Source: a virus. Taken from it: 64,000 bases of DNA. Shown one piece after another: positions 43,903 through 52,619 of this stretch; positions within the stretch are counted from its first letter, which is position 1, and every line of letters starts with the position of its first letter. Position numbers and translations under genes: made by a program. The notes under the pieces are model-generated. The model made no database searches, was not told the origin of the DNA, and saw only the letters and a program-made list of their open reading frames with translations. The stretch is taken from the IMG/VR virus record IMGVR_UViG_3300030109_003951, positions 1 to 64,000 of that record, one strand, 5' to 3'.

Positions 43903-46451
43903 TGACATTAATAGTTAACAATGACGGAGTAGGAATAAGCCAATTGGTAACACCAGCAAATACTGGTGACGAAACAGCAAGTTTACAAATTAGAGATGGG
44001 CTAGATTTCCCACACTCTGGGGTTTTCAAAGCATTGTATTCTGCGGCTACAGGAAATTACGCATTGAAAAATGGTGCGGCTGGAAGTATGGGATTCAATT
44101 TCACTTATGCTGGTGGAACATCCCCAACAGTAGCAGTTGCAGCAGGTAAAATATTTAGAGACGGGAAATATGTTTCAATAAGTGCTTTAAGCGCACACGC
44201 ATTAACTAGACCAAGTTCTGGTCACTTCTACCATCTAGTAGTAGTCAAAGCAGATAATTCAATGGATGTTAGGGAATCTTCTGCTAATGATGACATCCCA
44301 GAATTAACAGATGGAGATATTCCTATTGGTTTAGTTAAAGTTGCTCACGATGCTAATACTGCAACTGCAAGTTTACCAACACAGTTTTTTACATCACACA
44401 AAACAGACAATAATTTATCAGTAGGTTATGTAAATTCAAATGCATATACTCCGATAGGTGAACTAAGTGCTAGTGCAAGTGGTTTAGCGATTGATGGAAC
44501 AACTGCTACTATAGTTACTACTCCATTTATGTCATTAGGAAATGGTGCTACAAATGCGGGAGCATTAAGATTATTAGAAGATACAGATAATGGCGCACAT
44601 TATACTGGTTTTCAAGCACCTGCGGCAGTTACCGCAAATACACTTTATACTTTACCTGCCGATTATCCAGCAAGTAACAAGGTATTACAATCTACAGATG
44701 CGGGTATCTTAAGTTGGGAAACTATGTCTAGTGGAGCGGCTTTAACTGGTTCAACTGATAATACAATAGTAACTGTTACTGGTGCAAACGCTATTGCTGG
44801 TGAAGCCAATTTAACTTTTGATGGAACAGATTTAAAATTATTAAAAGATGCTAACAACGCAGATGTTTCATTAACTTTAGGTACATCTGACACTGAGGCA
44901 CTTAATCTACAAGTTCTTAACGGCAGTTCTAACAAAACAGCAGAGGAAATTAGAATTACTACAAAAACTGCATCGGGTACAGCAAATCATTCTAAAATAT
45001 CTGTTTACATAGATGAAGTAGAAATCTTAGATATTGATGACGGTGGTATAGATTTAGCATCGGGCAAAACATTTGCAATTGATGGAACTGATTTAGTATC
45101 AAGTCCTATTACTGCATTAAATAATGCAACCGCAAATGAACTTGTTACTGTTGGCTCTACTACAACTGAGTTAGATGCTGAATCCAATTTAACTTTTGAT
45201 GGTAAATCTATGGTGGTTAACACAGATACTTCGGGGGATGGTGCAGAAGATTTAGTAGGGCTTCACGTTGATTTTGATAGAACAGTTGCGGGTTCTGGAA
45301 CAGCCGCACATAACGATATTGGAATTAACTTAGATGTTAACTCTGCTAGTTTAGGAACATCATCTGTTATAGGTATGGACATTGATGTTGTTGGGGCGAC
45401 CAGTGGAACTTCGACAGCAACAGGTCTTACGGTTAATGTGGGTTCAGCAGATACGAATTATGCAGCACTTTTGAATGGTGGTAATGTTGGTATTGGGACT
45501 AGTACTCCTACTGCTCCTTTACATGTATTTACAACTAGTACTGCTGATACATTAAGATTAGAGGTAGATGATGATGGTACTGATACTGCACCCGATTTAG
45601 TTTTCAAAAGAACTAGTGCCGACCCTGCATCGGGAGATACACTTGGTAATATTATTTGGCAAGGTATGAATGATAATGGTAGTGGAACAATAGCAGAACA
45701 TGAATACGCAGATATGTATGCTAGAATAAATACCACTACTGCTGGTTCTGAATCGGGAGAACTATACTTTAGAACTCTTTTATCTGGTACTAGTAGAAGA
45801 AGATTGGATATGTCTTTGACAAAAACTGTAATAAATGAAGACGGTCAAAACATTGATACTAGAATCGAAAGTACTGGTGATATTAATTGTTTTGTTGTTG
45901 ATGCTGGTTTAGATAAAGTAGGAATTGGTCTTGCTACACCTAAAACAAAGTTAACAGTTGAGGGTGCTTTCACACTAAAAGAACAAGCAGATGCCGATGG
46001 TGATACTGCGGCTTACGGTCAATTATGGGTTCATGATGACACACCTAATACATTATATTTTACAAATGATGCAGGTAATGATATACTATTATCAGAAGAA
46101 GTTTTCATAATTTCTTTATCTGATGAAACTACAGACTTAACAACTGGAAATGGTAAAGCAAGTTTCAATATGCCTTTTGCTATGACACTAACTGGTGTAA
46201 AAGCAACTGTTAATACTGCACCAGTAGGCTCAACTATTACAGTAGATATAAATGAAGCAGGGTCAACAATACTTTCTACTAAATTAACAATAGATGCTAG
46301 TGAACTTACTTCTTCATCTGCTGCTGCTGCGCCAGTAATCAGTGATGCTTCTTTAGCGAATGATGCTTTGATAACTTTTGACATAGACCAAATAGGTTCT
46401 TCTACTGCTGGTAAAGGATTAAAGGTTACACTTTATGGATATAGGACATGA
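43902..46451 (+). CDS. Tail fibre protein
   Basis: The 849-residue product (MTLIVNNDGVGISQLV) is beta-rich and repetitive. Phrases such as TLYTLPADYPASNKVLQSTDAG, NLTFDG occurring more than once, and NVGIGTSTPTAPLHVF followed by KVGIGLATPKTKLTVEG are typical of tail fibres with trimeric shafts. It probably binds the host surface. It starts one base overlapping the previous stop and overlaps the next gene by four bases. Confidence 0.75.
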   Translation: MTLIVNNDGVGISQLVTPANTGDETASLQIRDGLDFPHSGVFKALYSAATGNYALKNGAAGSMGFNFTYAGGTSPTVAVAAGKIFRDGKYVSISALSAHALTRPSSGHFYHLVVVKADNSMDVRESSANDDIPELTDGDIPIGLVKVAHDANTATASLPTQFFTSHKTDNNLSVGYVNSNAYTPIGELSASASGLAIDGTTATIVTTPFMSLGNGATNAGALRLLEDTDNGAHYTGFQAPAAVTANTLYTLPADYPASNKVLQSTDAGILSWETMSSGAALTGSTDNTIVTVTGANAIAGEANLTFDGTDLKLLKDANNADVSLTLGTSDTEALNLQVLNGSSNKTAEEIRITTKTASGTANHSKISVYIDEVEILDIDDGGIDLASGKTFAIDGTDLVSSPITALNNATANELVTVGSTTTELDAESNLTFDGKSMVVNTDTSGDGAEDLVGLHVDFDRTVAGSGTAAHNDIGINLDVNSASLGTSSVIGMDIDVVGATSGTSTATGLTVNVGSADTNYAALLNGGNVGIGTSTPTAPLHVFTTSTADTLRLEVDDDGTDTAPDLVFKRTSADPASGDTLGNIIWQGMNDNGSGTIAEHEYADMYARINTTTAGSESGELYFRTLLSGTSRRRLDMSLTKTVINEDGQNIDTRIESTGDINCFVVDAGLDKVGIGLATPKTKLTVEGAFTLKEQADADGDTAAYGQLWVHDDTPNTLYFTNDAGNDILLSEEVFIISLSDETTDLTTGNGKASFNMPFAMTLTGVKATVNTAPVGSTITVDINEAGSTILSTKLTIDASELTSSSAAAAPVISDASLANDALITFDIDQIGSSTAGKGLKVTLYGYRT

Positions 46452-46948
46452 TTGATATGGGTATTATTGTTATTAATTCTTATGCTTTTGGTGCTGCTTC
46501 TGCTACTGCTGGAATTACTGCATCTATAGTATCTGATGATGGGGATGGGGATTTACAAGGGGTTTCTAGTAATAATTTTAATGATGGTGAAGTTCTACAA
46601 GTACAATATTCTGGTAGTGGAGGAAGTTCCGTAGCATACACATTTGCTAGAGGTTCTTCAGTAATGGATGTAGGAACTTTAAGTGATGGTCCCGCAGGTG
46701 GTAGACAATCAATGCAAGTTATAGCATGGAAAGGTAATGCTAACCCTGCCAGTGGTAGTGATGTCACTTTATCGGGAACTGGTAGTAGCAATTCTAATGT
46801 TCATACAACTGTTGAAGAAACAGGAACTATTTATGTTATGATTAAAGCCAACTATGGTTCTGATTTTACATTAACTATATCCCAAAACGTAGATAGTGGA
46901 ACTGCTACCGCTTCTGATACTTCCATAACCGTTTTAGATAATACATGA
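46448..46948 (+). CDS. Small fibre-associated beta protein
   Basis: The 166-residue product (MIDMGIIVINSYAFG) is Gly/Ser/Thr-rich and all-beta, with VQYSGSGGSSVAYTFARG and ETGTIYVMIKANYGSDFTL. It looks like a jelly-roll or immunoglobulin-type module that could cap the fibre. It overlaps the fibre gene by four bases; function unproven. Confidence 0.5.
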   Translation: MIDMGIIVINSYAFGAASATAGITASIVSDDGDGDLQGVSSNNFNDGEVLQVQYSGSGGSSVAYTFARGSSVMDVGTLSDGPAGGRQSMQVIAWKGNANPASGSDVTLSGTGSSNSNVHTTVEETGTIYVMIKANYGSDFTLTISQNVDSGTATASDTSITVLDNT

Positions 46949-46955
46949 GGTAAAC

Positions 46956-47075
46956 ATGTCAGAAAAATTATCTCTTACCGTTTTAGAAACATGTGGTTTA
47001 TTTTTGATAGGAATATCTATGATTTCTAGTTTTTTTCTATTCATGTATGTTGTAGTTGAAAAACTGAAAAAGTAA
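46956..47075 (+). CDS. 39-residue membrane protein
   Basis: ATG 46956 after GAGGTAAAC opens 39 codons: a short polar start, then one hydrophobic segment (CGLFLIGISMISSFFLFMYV, about residues 13-32) and a basic end (EKLKK). It is the last gene of the right-reading arm. Size and single span are compatible with a holin-like or other membrane-acting lysis peptide, but nothing specific proves this. Confidence 0.55.
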   Translation: MSEKLSLTVLETCGLFLIGISMISSFFLFMYVVVEKLKK

Positions 47076-47231
47076 AAGTGCAATTTTACCCAAACATACC
47101 CCTTCTACCCCTACCTTTGCGTTGCCACTTTTTTTAGTTGTAACATGTTACAAAAATAAATTGTGTTCACTTTCATTTACAAATACACGTTACAAAAATT
47201 TAACAAAAGAATATTTTAAAAAAAATTAGTT
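47076..47231. other. Intergenic stretch between converging arms
   Basis: No gene is seen in these 156 bases, where the two transcription units converge. It is very AT-rich after about 47120, with T runs (ACTTTTTTTAG, 47127-47137) that could end right-reading transcripts and A runs near 47217-47225 that could end left-reading ones. It contains a 16-bp palindrome and a repeat of GTTACAAAAAT (47147-47157 and 47189-47199). Confidence 0.5.
47138..47153. repeat. Perfect 16-bp palindrome
   Basis: TTGTAACATGTTACAA equals its own reverse complement. Its right half extends into GTTACAAAAAT, which recurs 42 bases downstream. A dimeric protein-binding site, a terminator stem or part of an origin are possible. 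Confidence 0.6.
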
Positions 47232-47435
47232 TTATGTATTTTCAAACTTCTTCTCTATCTGGAACACTTCTGGTTTTGGCGGACTTCGAGGTTTGATGCT
47301 TACGATAGTTTTCGACTTGGAAGGCTTACTCACAATTAATCCAAAAATAAAAGTCCAAAAGTAAAAAGATAAAGTTAGCATCAAATCATACGACATGACG
47401 CAAGTAAGTTTAATCGAATTATATTTTTTTCCCAA
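47232..47435 (-). CDS. Small membrane protein
   Basis: A TTG start at 47433-47435 is preceded by GGAGGGATT on the minus strand, a good ribosome site. The 67-residue product has one hydrophobic segment (LMLTLSFYFWTFIFGLIV, about residues 18-35) and a basic Pro/Lys-rich tail (KPRSPPKPEVF-type). An inner ATG at 47396 lacks a ribosome site. It is the last gene of the left-reading arm; function unknown. Confidence 0.45.
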   Translation of the reverse strand: MGKKYNSIKLTCVMSYDLMLTLSFYFWTFIFGLIVSKPSKSKTIVSIKPRSPPKPEVFQIEKKFENT

Positions 47436-47474
47436 AATCCCTCCGCCTAAGCATCATTGGGAGGGGGGAAATAG

Positions 47475-47615
47475 TTAAGCGTTATTCCAAAAGTAAGAAC
47501 ATTCACTACAGTTCCACAATTTTACATCTGGCCTATTTGATACATATTTTCCTATCAGTCTCAAAGGAATGATTGACTTTTTACAATTAGGACAGTATTG
47601 CCTAATTGAAGCCAT
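47475..47615 (-). CDS. 46-residue zinc-ribbon protein
   Basis: The minus-strand frame begins MASIRQYCPNCKKSI and ends KLWNCSECSYFWNNA. Two CxxC pairs (CPNC and CSEC, about 27 residues apart) form a classical zinc ribbon. It lies two bases after the stop of its upstream neighbour. Such tiny ribbons often bind nucleic acid or RNA polymerase; no partner can be named. Confidence 0.6.
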   Translation of the reverse strand: MASIRQYCPNCKKSIIPLRLIGKYVSNRPDVKLWNCSECSYFWNNA

Positions 47616-47617
47616 CG

Positions 47618-47773
47618 TTACCGTCTTCCACCGTCTTTTTCTTGTTCCATTAATCTTGCCATATATTCTTCGATAGTTGCTTCATCAATATTGCTTGAGC
47701 CGAAGGCTGCGAAGAACAATATAGATATTACCACTAAGAAGAAAAACCAAGCCATTACTTCTGCTGTTTCCAT
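47618..47773 (-). CDS. 51-residue membrane protein
   Basis: GGAGATG precedes the minus-strand ATG. The product (METAEVMAWFFFLVVISI) has one N-terminal hydrophobic span (residues 8-24) and an acidic helix (DEATIEEYMARLMEQEKD), ending GGRR. No family is recognised. It sits between the zinc-ribbon gene and a small helical gene. Confidence 0.55.
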   Translation of the reverse strand: METAEVMAWFFFLVVISILFFAAFGSSNIDEATIEEYMARLMEQEKDGGRR

Positions 47774-47792
47774 TCTTTTTCATCTCCTTTTT

Positions 47793-48074
47793 TTAATCGT
47801 GGGGCATTGCTTCTAAATAATTTTTTAATTGTATTAATAATTTTGTTATTTCTTGATACTCTTTTTCTTGTTTTGTGTCATATTGTTTATATTCGCTGCT
47901 GCTTTTATCTCTCGTAAAATATCCCTTCGTTGCCTGTGACGAACCAAAACTAATAATCTCTCCACCCAACTCACCAATTGCATTTATTGCATCTCTTTTA
48001 CTTTTGATTTGTTTAACAATATCTTCTTTTTTAATTTCCTCATTACTAAATCCTGTTCCTGTAAAATTTTGCAT
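47793..48074 (-). CDS. Small helical protein
   Basis: ATG at 48074 overlaps the exonuclease stop (TAATG). The 93-residue product (MQNFTGTGFSNEEI) is charged and helical, with KKEDIVKQIKSKRDAINAIG and a C-terminal helix KEYQEITKLLIQLKNYLE. No motif is recognised; translational coupling to the exonuclease hints at a shared process. Confidence 0.5.
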   Translation of the reverse strand: MQNFTGTGFSNEEIKKEDIVKQIKSKRDAINAIGELGGEIISFGSSQATKGYFTRDKSSSEYKQYDTKQEKEYQEITKLLIQLKNYLEAMPHD

Positions 48075-48661
48075 TACCAATCAACCCCGATTTCAATTAC
48101 GCTATCTTGCACTTGACTATAAGCCTTTACCATGTTTTCTTTACCATGCTTCCACAAATCATATACTAATTTAGTATCTTTTGCACAATAATCCATAACA
48201 GTGTCATATTCTCCAGATTTCCACAATGCTGGTGCTTGGACACTTTCTAAAGATTTTTTCTCTCCTAAATTATAGTGAACTAGATTTTCTAAATGGAATC
48301 TTTCTCCTTGAGTCTTATTCAAGATAGTGCTAGTATCAATATATCTTTTTTCTGTTAAGTATTTGTGAATGCAACCAATGTGTGTCGTTGGTGAATCTCT
48401 TAATACTGGTAAATCAAATCCACGAATGTTATGGCCCAATAAGAAACCACCTTTCTCAAAATGGTCATCTAAATCAAACTTTAATTGTCTAAGAGGAAAT
48501 ACCCCTTCTTTTTGAATATCATTTTCATCTGCGTAAGTTTTCATTGTTGTGCCATCATATGTGCAAACTGTAGAAACTACAAACATGTGAGTGTTGCCCC
48601 AACCACCTATTTCATTGGAAAGATTTTTTGTTTCCAAATCTAAGGCCATTACATTACTCAA
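48074..48661 (-). CDS. DEDD-family 3'-5' exonuclease
   Basis: TTG 48661 has GGTGGT upstream and gives 195 residues; ATG 48649 is an alternative. RNase H-fold exonuclease motifs are present: MALDLETK (D-x-E), LLGHNIRGFDLPVL (H-N-x-x-x-F-D), and YCAKDTKLVYDLW (Y-x-x-x-D). It should hydrolyse DNA or RNA from the 3' end, for proofreading, trimming or nucleotide recycling. It lies in the replication arm. The polymerase keeps its own exonuclease motifs, so this is an additional enzyme. Confidence 0.75.
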   Translation of the reverse strand: MSNVMALDLETKNLSNEIGGWGNTHMFVVSTVCTYDGTTMKTYADENDIQKEGVFPLRQLKFDLDDHFEKGGFLLGHNIRGFDLPVLRDSPTTHIGCIHKYLTEKRYIDTSTILNKTQGERFHLENLVHYNLGEKKSLESVQAPALWKSGEYDTVMDYCAKDTKLVYDLWKHGKENMVKAYSQVQDSVIEIGVDW

Positions 48662-48717
48662 TTAATACCACCTACTACAAGACGCTATTTCATAAATCGA
48701 AAGCCAAGTAGTAGTGT
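48662..48717. other. Short spacer with inverted repeat
   Basis: CTACTAC near 48672 pairs with GTAGTAG near 48707, with a second partial complementarity inside. It separates two left-reading genes that otherwise abut, so it may hold a promoter, terminator or structured leader. It is too short for a tRNA. Confidence 0.3.
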
Positions 48718-48948
48718 TCATTGTTTATCGCTCCAAAGATTTAGTAGTTCTTTTTTCTTCTCATCTTCTTTGCCTTCTGGTTCTTCTGGCTCAACTGCTC
48801 TTTTCATATAAGCACATAATTTTACACCAGCAACAGGTAACAAGGAACACAATTCCCAACCATCTGCACCATGAGTATTCAAGACCTCTTGAATAATTTT
48901 TGGCCCCTTCTCTATATCAAATACTATGAAATCGTATTCCCAATTCAT
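48718..48948 (-). CDS. DUF4177-like small protein
   Basis: ATG 48948 (MNWEYDFIVFDI) overlaps the upstream stop. The 76-residue product has the WEY...V / L-N-x-x-G-A-D-G-W-E-L pattern followed by K-L-C-A-Y-M-K-R that I associate with DUF4177-type proteins, whose role is unknown. The C-terminal third is Glu/Lys-rich and probably disordered. Confidence 0.6.
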   Translation of the reverse strand: MNWEYDFIVFDIEKGPKIIQEVLNTHGADGWELCSLLPVAGVKLCAYMKRAVEPEEPEGKEDEKKKELLNLWSDKQ

Positions 48949-50534
48949 TCTTGTTTCCTCCATTTTATGTAGTAAGTACGTCCTACTTGTTTCTCCTCAA
49001 AGTATTCTGATACTTTATCTTTATTCCAATATCGCCATATTGTGACTGTTCCTTTACCCATTTGGGATGCAACCTTGTCTAAACATGTCTTTTTGTGGAC
49101 AAATCCTTCTGAGTCCTTAGAGCATGAATCAAATGCCTCTTTGAAACATTTTAATCTAATAGATTGTTCCAATAATACATTTGCCCCATCTCCCCTTATA
49201 CTATTTTGTAACCATTCTATCAAATAATCATAACATGGTTCTACAATTTTTCTTGCTTGATGCATATTTTTAGCAGTGACTATAAATTTACCTTGTGTTC
49301 TGTTAACTGATTCAATAGCACAAATCAAAGTAGAAAATATCATTTCATATTGTATTAGATTGATTTGGAATGACCTTGCAAGTTTTCTTATTTTAGGTGA
49401 GTGGTGAATAATTGCATTTTCCATTTGATTGTAAGATATTCTCAACACTTCCTTAGCATTAGGGTCAAAATTAAAAACTCTAGATTTAACCTTAACATCA
49501 TTATATCTTTTTTCTACTTCTTCATAGATTCTAACCATAGCCTTTGCGAATCTCTCACAATCTGGGAAACCATCGAATTCTTCCCCTAACCCATCAATGA
49601 ATGTATCTCTTTGTAAATAAAGCATGTCTTCATCTACTTCTCTAACATAAACTAATGCCCTTTGCAATGCACCACTGTTAAACAATATTTCTAAAAAATT
49701 GTTAGGAACATATGTCGTTGCGTACATTGAACGCTGACAATCACAAACTATTTCCTTGTCCCCTCCTGCCAATCTTTTACGAATGACATTAGAAGAACTT
49801 TCTAAACCATTCATGAATTTTTGAAGATATACTAACACGTTGTCATTGTTTGCTTTTTTCTTGAATATACCACTTGATTCAAATTCATCCCATTGTGCAA
49901 GACCGCTCCCTTCTAAACCACCTTGTATGAAAATTTGTCTGTTTATTCTTACGTCATTTGGGCCTAAGAAGTCGTTTGGTAAAGTGGGTACATCGTCAAA
50001 CATTTGTGTCAAATCTTCATCAGATAGGTCTTCTAGTTCCATGTTGTTATTATCTAACCAATTCATTACTCTTTGTCTAAGGGTGTTGTCAAATGAACCA
50101 TTAGTCCCGAAAGAACCTATCATTGCAGCATCAGTTGCTTCAACTATTTCAAACACATCGAATTTACTTGCTTCATCGTTATCTTCATTTTTAGTGTTAA
50201 GGTCTTCAAATACCATATCACAAACAGACTCTAACATTTTCCATATTGCGGTTTTACCAGTCCTTGCTGTTTGAAACCAAGCAAAATGAACTCTGGGGTC
50301 GATACGTTGTGCTTTTACTGGAATGGTATAGAAGTCTTTCAAAATTTGCCCAAGTATCATAAAGAAAGATATTGTAGCAGGAAATTCATTTTGAATAGAA
50401 AACTGACTTGCCGTTTCTACATAATCCTTTACCAACTTAGGTAATTCGTAATCTTGTCCTTCTGGCATGGGTATGTTTAAATTTGGAACCTCGTCCATAA
50501 AGTCTCTAAAGTCATCTTCAAATCCGTCAATCAT
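48945..50534 (-). CDS. Putative replicative helicase / P-loop ATPase
   Basis: The 529-residue product contains AWFQTARTGKTAIWKML (residues 85-100), a Walker A-like loop whose first Gly is replaced by Gln (Q88...G93-K94-T95). A region GGLEGSGLAQWDEFES is a likely Walker B. The C-terminal 90 residues look like a winged helix (FVHKKTCLDKVASQMGKGTV). The layout recalls DUF3987-type virus ATPases thought to act as helicases. No other replicative helicase is visible in the window, so this is the best candidate. Adjacent to the ERCC4 nuclease gene (four-base overlap). Confidence 0.55.
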   Translation of the reverse strand: MIDGFEDDFRDFMDEVPNLNIPMPEGQDYELPKLVKDYVETASQFSIQNEFPATISFFMILGQILKDFYTIPVKAQRIDPRVHFAWFQTARTGKTAIWKMLESVCDMVFEDLNTKNEDNDEASKFDVFEIVEATDAAMIGSFGTNGSFDNTLRQRVMNWLDNNNMELEDLSDEDLTQMFDDVPTLPNDFLGPNDVRINRQIFIQGGLEGSGLAQWDEFESSGIFKKKANNDNVLVYLQKFMNGLESSSNVIRKRLAGGDKEIVCDCQRSMYATTYVPNNFLEILFNSGALQRALVYVREVDEDMLYLQRDTFIDGLGEEFDGFPDCERFAKAMVRIYEEVEKRYNDVKVKSRVFNFDPNAKEVLRISYNQMENAIIHHSPKIRKLARSFQINLIQYEMIFSTLICAIESVNRTQGKFIVTAKNMHQARKIVEPCYDYLIEWLQNSIRGDGANVLLEQSIRLKCFKEAFDSCSKDSEGFVHKKTCLDKVASQMGKGTVTIWRYWNKDKVSEYFEEKQVGRTYYIKWRKQE

Positions 50535-51226
50535 TGTCTCACCTTTTCTTCTGAATTTAATATATTTAATAGTCTTTCGGCAGTTACTTTGCCTATGCCT
50601 TTGATTTTAAGAATATCCGAAACTTCGTTTTCCCCTATCTCCATAATACAACCAAAATGTTCTAACAACAATCTTGCTTTTGGCCTAGTAAGACCTTTTA
50701 ACATTGCCAACATATCTACTCTGATGTCCTCTGTTGTTATCTTTTTAATTATTGTGGGTTCAATGACCGCTCTTTTATTTGGAGCCATTTTTATAATAGT
50801 CATTAATTCATCAATAACATTTACTTCGCTATCTTTCCAAATAACATCTACATCATAATCTAGCCTTATCCTACCAACTGCACCCATAAATTTTTGTTTT
50901 AACCAAATAGATTTTGAGCGGTAATCAGAACTACCTCCTGTACTGTGAGTCATGAATTTATCTACTGCTTCTAATACTGTCCCATGAATAACAACAAAAT
51001 TTCTTTGATAGTTTCTATCCATGTTATCTATTTGATTCCAAATTCTTTTGTTTAATACAGACTGCAAAAAATCTTGAGAAGATTTTATTTCAAAACAGAT
51101 GTCACCAAATACATAGTCGCCAACCTTTAATCTTTTTCTCTCAGTTAATATTCCCATCTTACCCGCTTTCTCTTGCACTACATTTGTAAAGGAAGATTTT
51201 TCTCTATCATCAATAATTAAAGCCAC
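50531..51226 (-). CDS. ERCC4/XPF-family nuclease with HhH domain
   Basis: The 231-residue product begins MALIIDDREKSSF (D-x-R-E), then KVGDYVFGDICFEIKSSQDF, the ERCC4 nuclease core (normally ERK-x3-D; here EIK-x3-D). A C-terminal helix-hairpin-helix follows (LLEHFGCIMEIGENEV; LKIKGIGKVTAERLLNIL). This is the compact archaeal XPF layout, which cuts branched or flap DNA. XPF enzymes usually need PCNA, and a clamp is encoded nearby. A role in replication-fork or recombination-intermediate cutting is inferred. Confidence 0.85.
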   Translation of the reverse strand: MALIIDDREKSSFTNVVQEKAGKMGILTERKRLKVGDYVFGDICFEIKSSQDFLQSVLNKRIWNQIDNMDRNYQRNFVVIHGTVLEAVDKFMTHSTGGSSDYRSKSIWLKQKFMGAVGRIRLDYDVDVIWKDSEVNVIDELMTIIKMAPNKRAVIEPTIIKKITTEDIRVDMLAMLKGLTRPKARLLLEHFGCIMEIGENEVSDILKIKGIGKVTAERLLNILNSEEKVRQ

Positions 51227-51462
51227 TAATCTTCCCTCCTAAATAAAGTGTGTTGTTTCGGTTTATGATAAATATATACTGGATTACTCCTAAGATATTT
51301 ACTCAACCTAACCGATTGAGGTACATATAGAGTTCCCTTTCTAACAATGAGGTCTTCTATAATACCTTTCAAACTTCTTTCTTTCCCGTCTTTCATAATT
51401 TCATCTACCCAGTCTTGCCAATAAGACCTTCTTTTTCTCTCTATCCTTGGTGCTTTTTTCAT
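51226..51462 (-). CDS. Small basic protein, possible winged helix
   Basis: ATG 51462 overlaps the primase stop (ATGA). The 78-residue product (MKKAPRIERKRRSYWQDW) is basic at the start, then shows SLKGIIEDLIVRKGTLYVPQ and VRLSKYLRSNPVYIYHKP, a spacing compatible with a winged-helix domain. It resembles in layout the small gene at 55089. DNA binding is inference. Confidence 0.55.
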   Translation of the reverse strand: MKKAPRIERKRRSYWQDWVDEIMKDGKERSLKGIIEDLIVRKGTLYVPQSVRLSKYLRSNPVYIYHKPKQHTLFRRED

Positions 51463-52469
51463 TCTGGAAACCTCCAACATTTTCCGATACAGTAACCTTC
51501 TGGTATTAATATTTCAGAACAACTGGGCGCATTATAACCCTTCTTCACAATACCTGTTACATATTTTCTAGTAAGGGTTTCATTCCAATCTAGCCAAATA
51601 TTTTGACCTAAACCCTCTATTGATTTTAATTCATTCATAATTTTTTCAATGACTACTGGTTGGTCTTCCATTGCTATTTTAGCAGTAGTTGACCCACCAC
51701 CCAATATAGTTCTCCACCAAGATATAAGATATACTCTTGCAGCATGAGAGGGATTTTGAACCATAATTGCGTTATATAAACAAGGCAATACTGATAGTTT
51801 TCCCAACTTTCTCACTTCCGCAATTTCCTTCGGTGCTGCCGATAGTACTTGAACTTCTGGCCAATTAACTAATTTTTCACCATAAGTTTTTCTTGTGTGA
51901 CTTTTAGATTTAGCCATGTCCATTGTGAATTTTTCTAACTGCTCTGTAGTCAATGGAATACAATATAGTTGAGATGCCATGTTCATAGTATTAACAATTC
52001 TTCTATGCCTTCCTATTTGAACACCACAATCATCTAAAGTTTCATACTTCCATTGTTTGAACCAAGATTGTATTTGTCTAATATCTGTCGCTCTTTCACC
52101 ATACACATGAATGTGAAATCCTCGACCACTAAACACAATGTCATGTTTAATGTTGTTATTTAGCAACACCCTAGCACAATGCAAAGTGTCTTTTCTAGCC
52201 TGTTCAAGTTGGTCATCATGAGCATCAAAATCTAAAAACACCCTATCTAATATGACAGTTCTTTGTATAGGAACACCTGTCGTCCTACCCCAAGTATCTA
52301 CCTTATCTGTAAATTGTTCATAGTCATATACATTAGTGTAACAATTTCTCCTGCCACTATTTATCTTTACCAAGTCTGCATATTCTTCTTTATTCCAAAC
52401 AACAATCCTTGGTGATTGCCCATCAGTAGAAAGATGTGACCCAAACCAAACTTCTCTAGGAAACCTCAT
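51459..52469 (-). CDS. priS: Archaeo-eukaryotic primase small subunit
   Basis: ATG 52469 gives 336 residues. AEP signatures: VFLDFDAHDD (metal-binding D80 and D82), FSGRGFHIHVYG (S-G-R-G-x-H-x-H, residues 114-121), and a basic IGRHRRIVNT segment. This enzyme makes primers for the family B polymerase. No separate large subunit is recognisable; the C-terminal 150 residues may replace it. It overlaps genes on both sides, within the replication operon. Confidence 0.85.
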   Translation of the reverse strand: MRFPREVWFGSHLSTDGQSPRIVVWNKEEYADLVKINSGRRNCYTNVYDYEQFTDKVDTWGRTTGVPIQRTVILDRVFLDFDAHDDQLEQARKDTLHCARVLLNNNIKHDIVFSGRGFHIHVYGERATDIRQIQSWFKQWKYETLDDCGVQIGRHRRIVNTMNMASQLYCIPLTTEQLEKFTMDMAKSKSHTRKTYGEKLVNWPEVQVLSAAPKEIAEVRKLGKLSVLPCLYNAIMVQNPSHAARVYLISWWRTILGGGSTTAKIAMEDQPVVIEKIMNELKSIEGLGQNIWLDWNETLTRKYVTGIVKKGYNAPSCSEILIPEGYCIGKCWRFPE

Positions 52470-52618
52470 CAAAACACCAAAACAAATATTGTGATAATTG
52501 TTGCGATGTTGACACCATTAACCATCATCAATATTCGATTACTGAATTGTAAAGTTTTATGGATTTCTTCCAACGTCTCATTTAACTTATCTTGTCCCTC
52601 TATTATTTTATCATACAT
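52469..52618 (-). CDS. 49-residue membrane protein with helix
   Basis: The minus-strand frame MYDKIIEGQDKLNETL... has an amphipathic helix then a hydrophobic C-terminal span (NGVNIATIITIFVLVF). Its TGA overlaps the primase ATG. A tail-anchored small protein in the middle of the replication operon is odd; it could tether replication to the membrane, which is speculative. Confidence 0.5.
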   Translation of the reverse strand: MYDKIIEGQDKLNETLEEIHKTLQFSNRILMMVNGVNIATIITIFVLVF

Positions 52619-52619
52619 A

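Noticed and set aside
48662-48717. Possible tRNA or structured RNA gene
   Set aside because: The CTACTAC/GTAGTAG stem spans too few bases and lacks D- and T-arm features.
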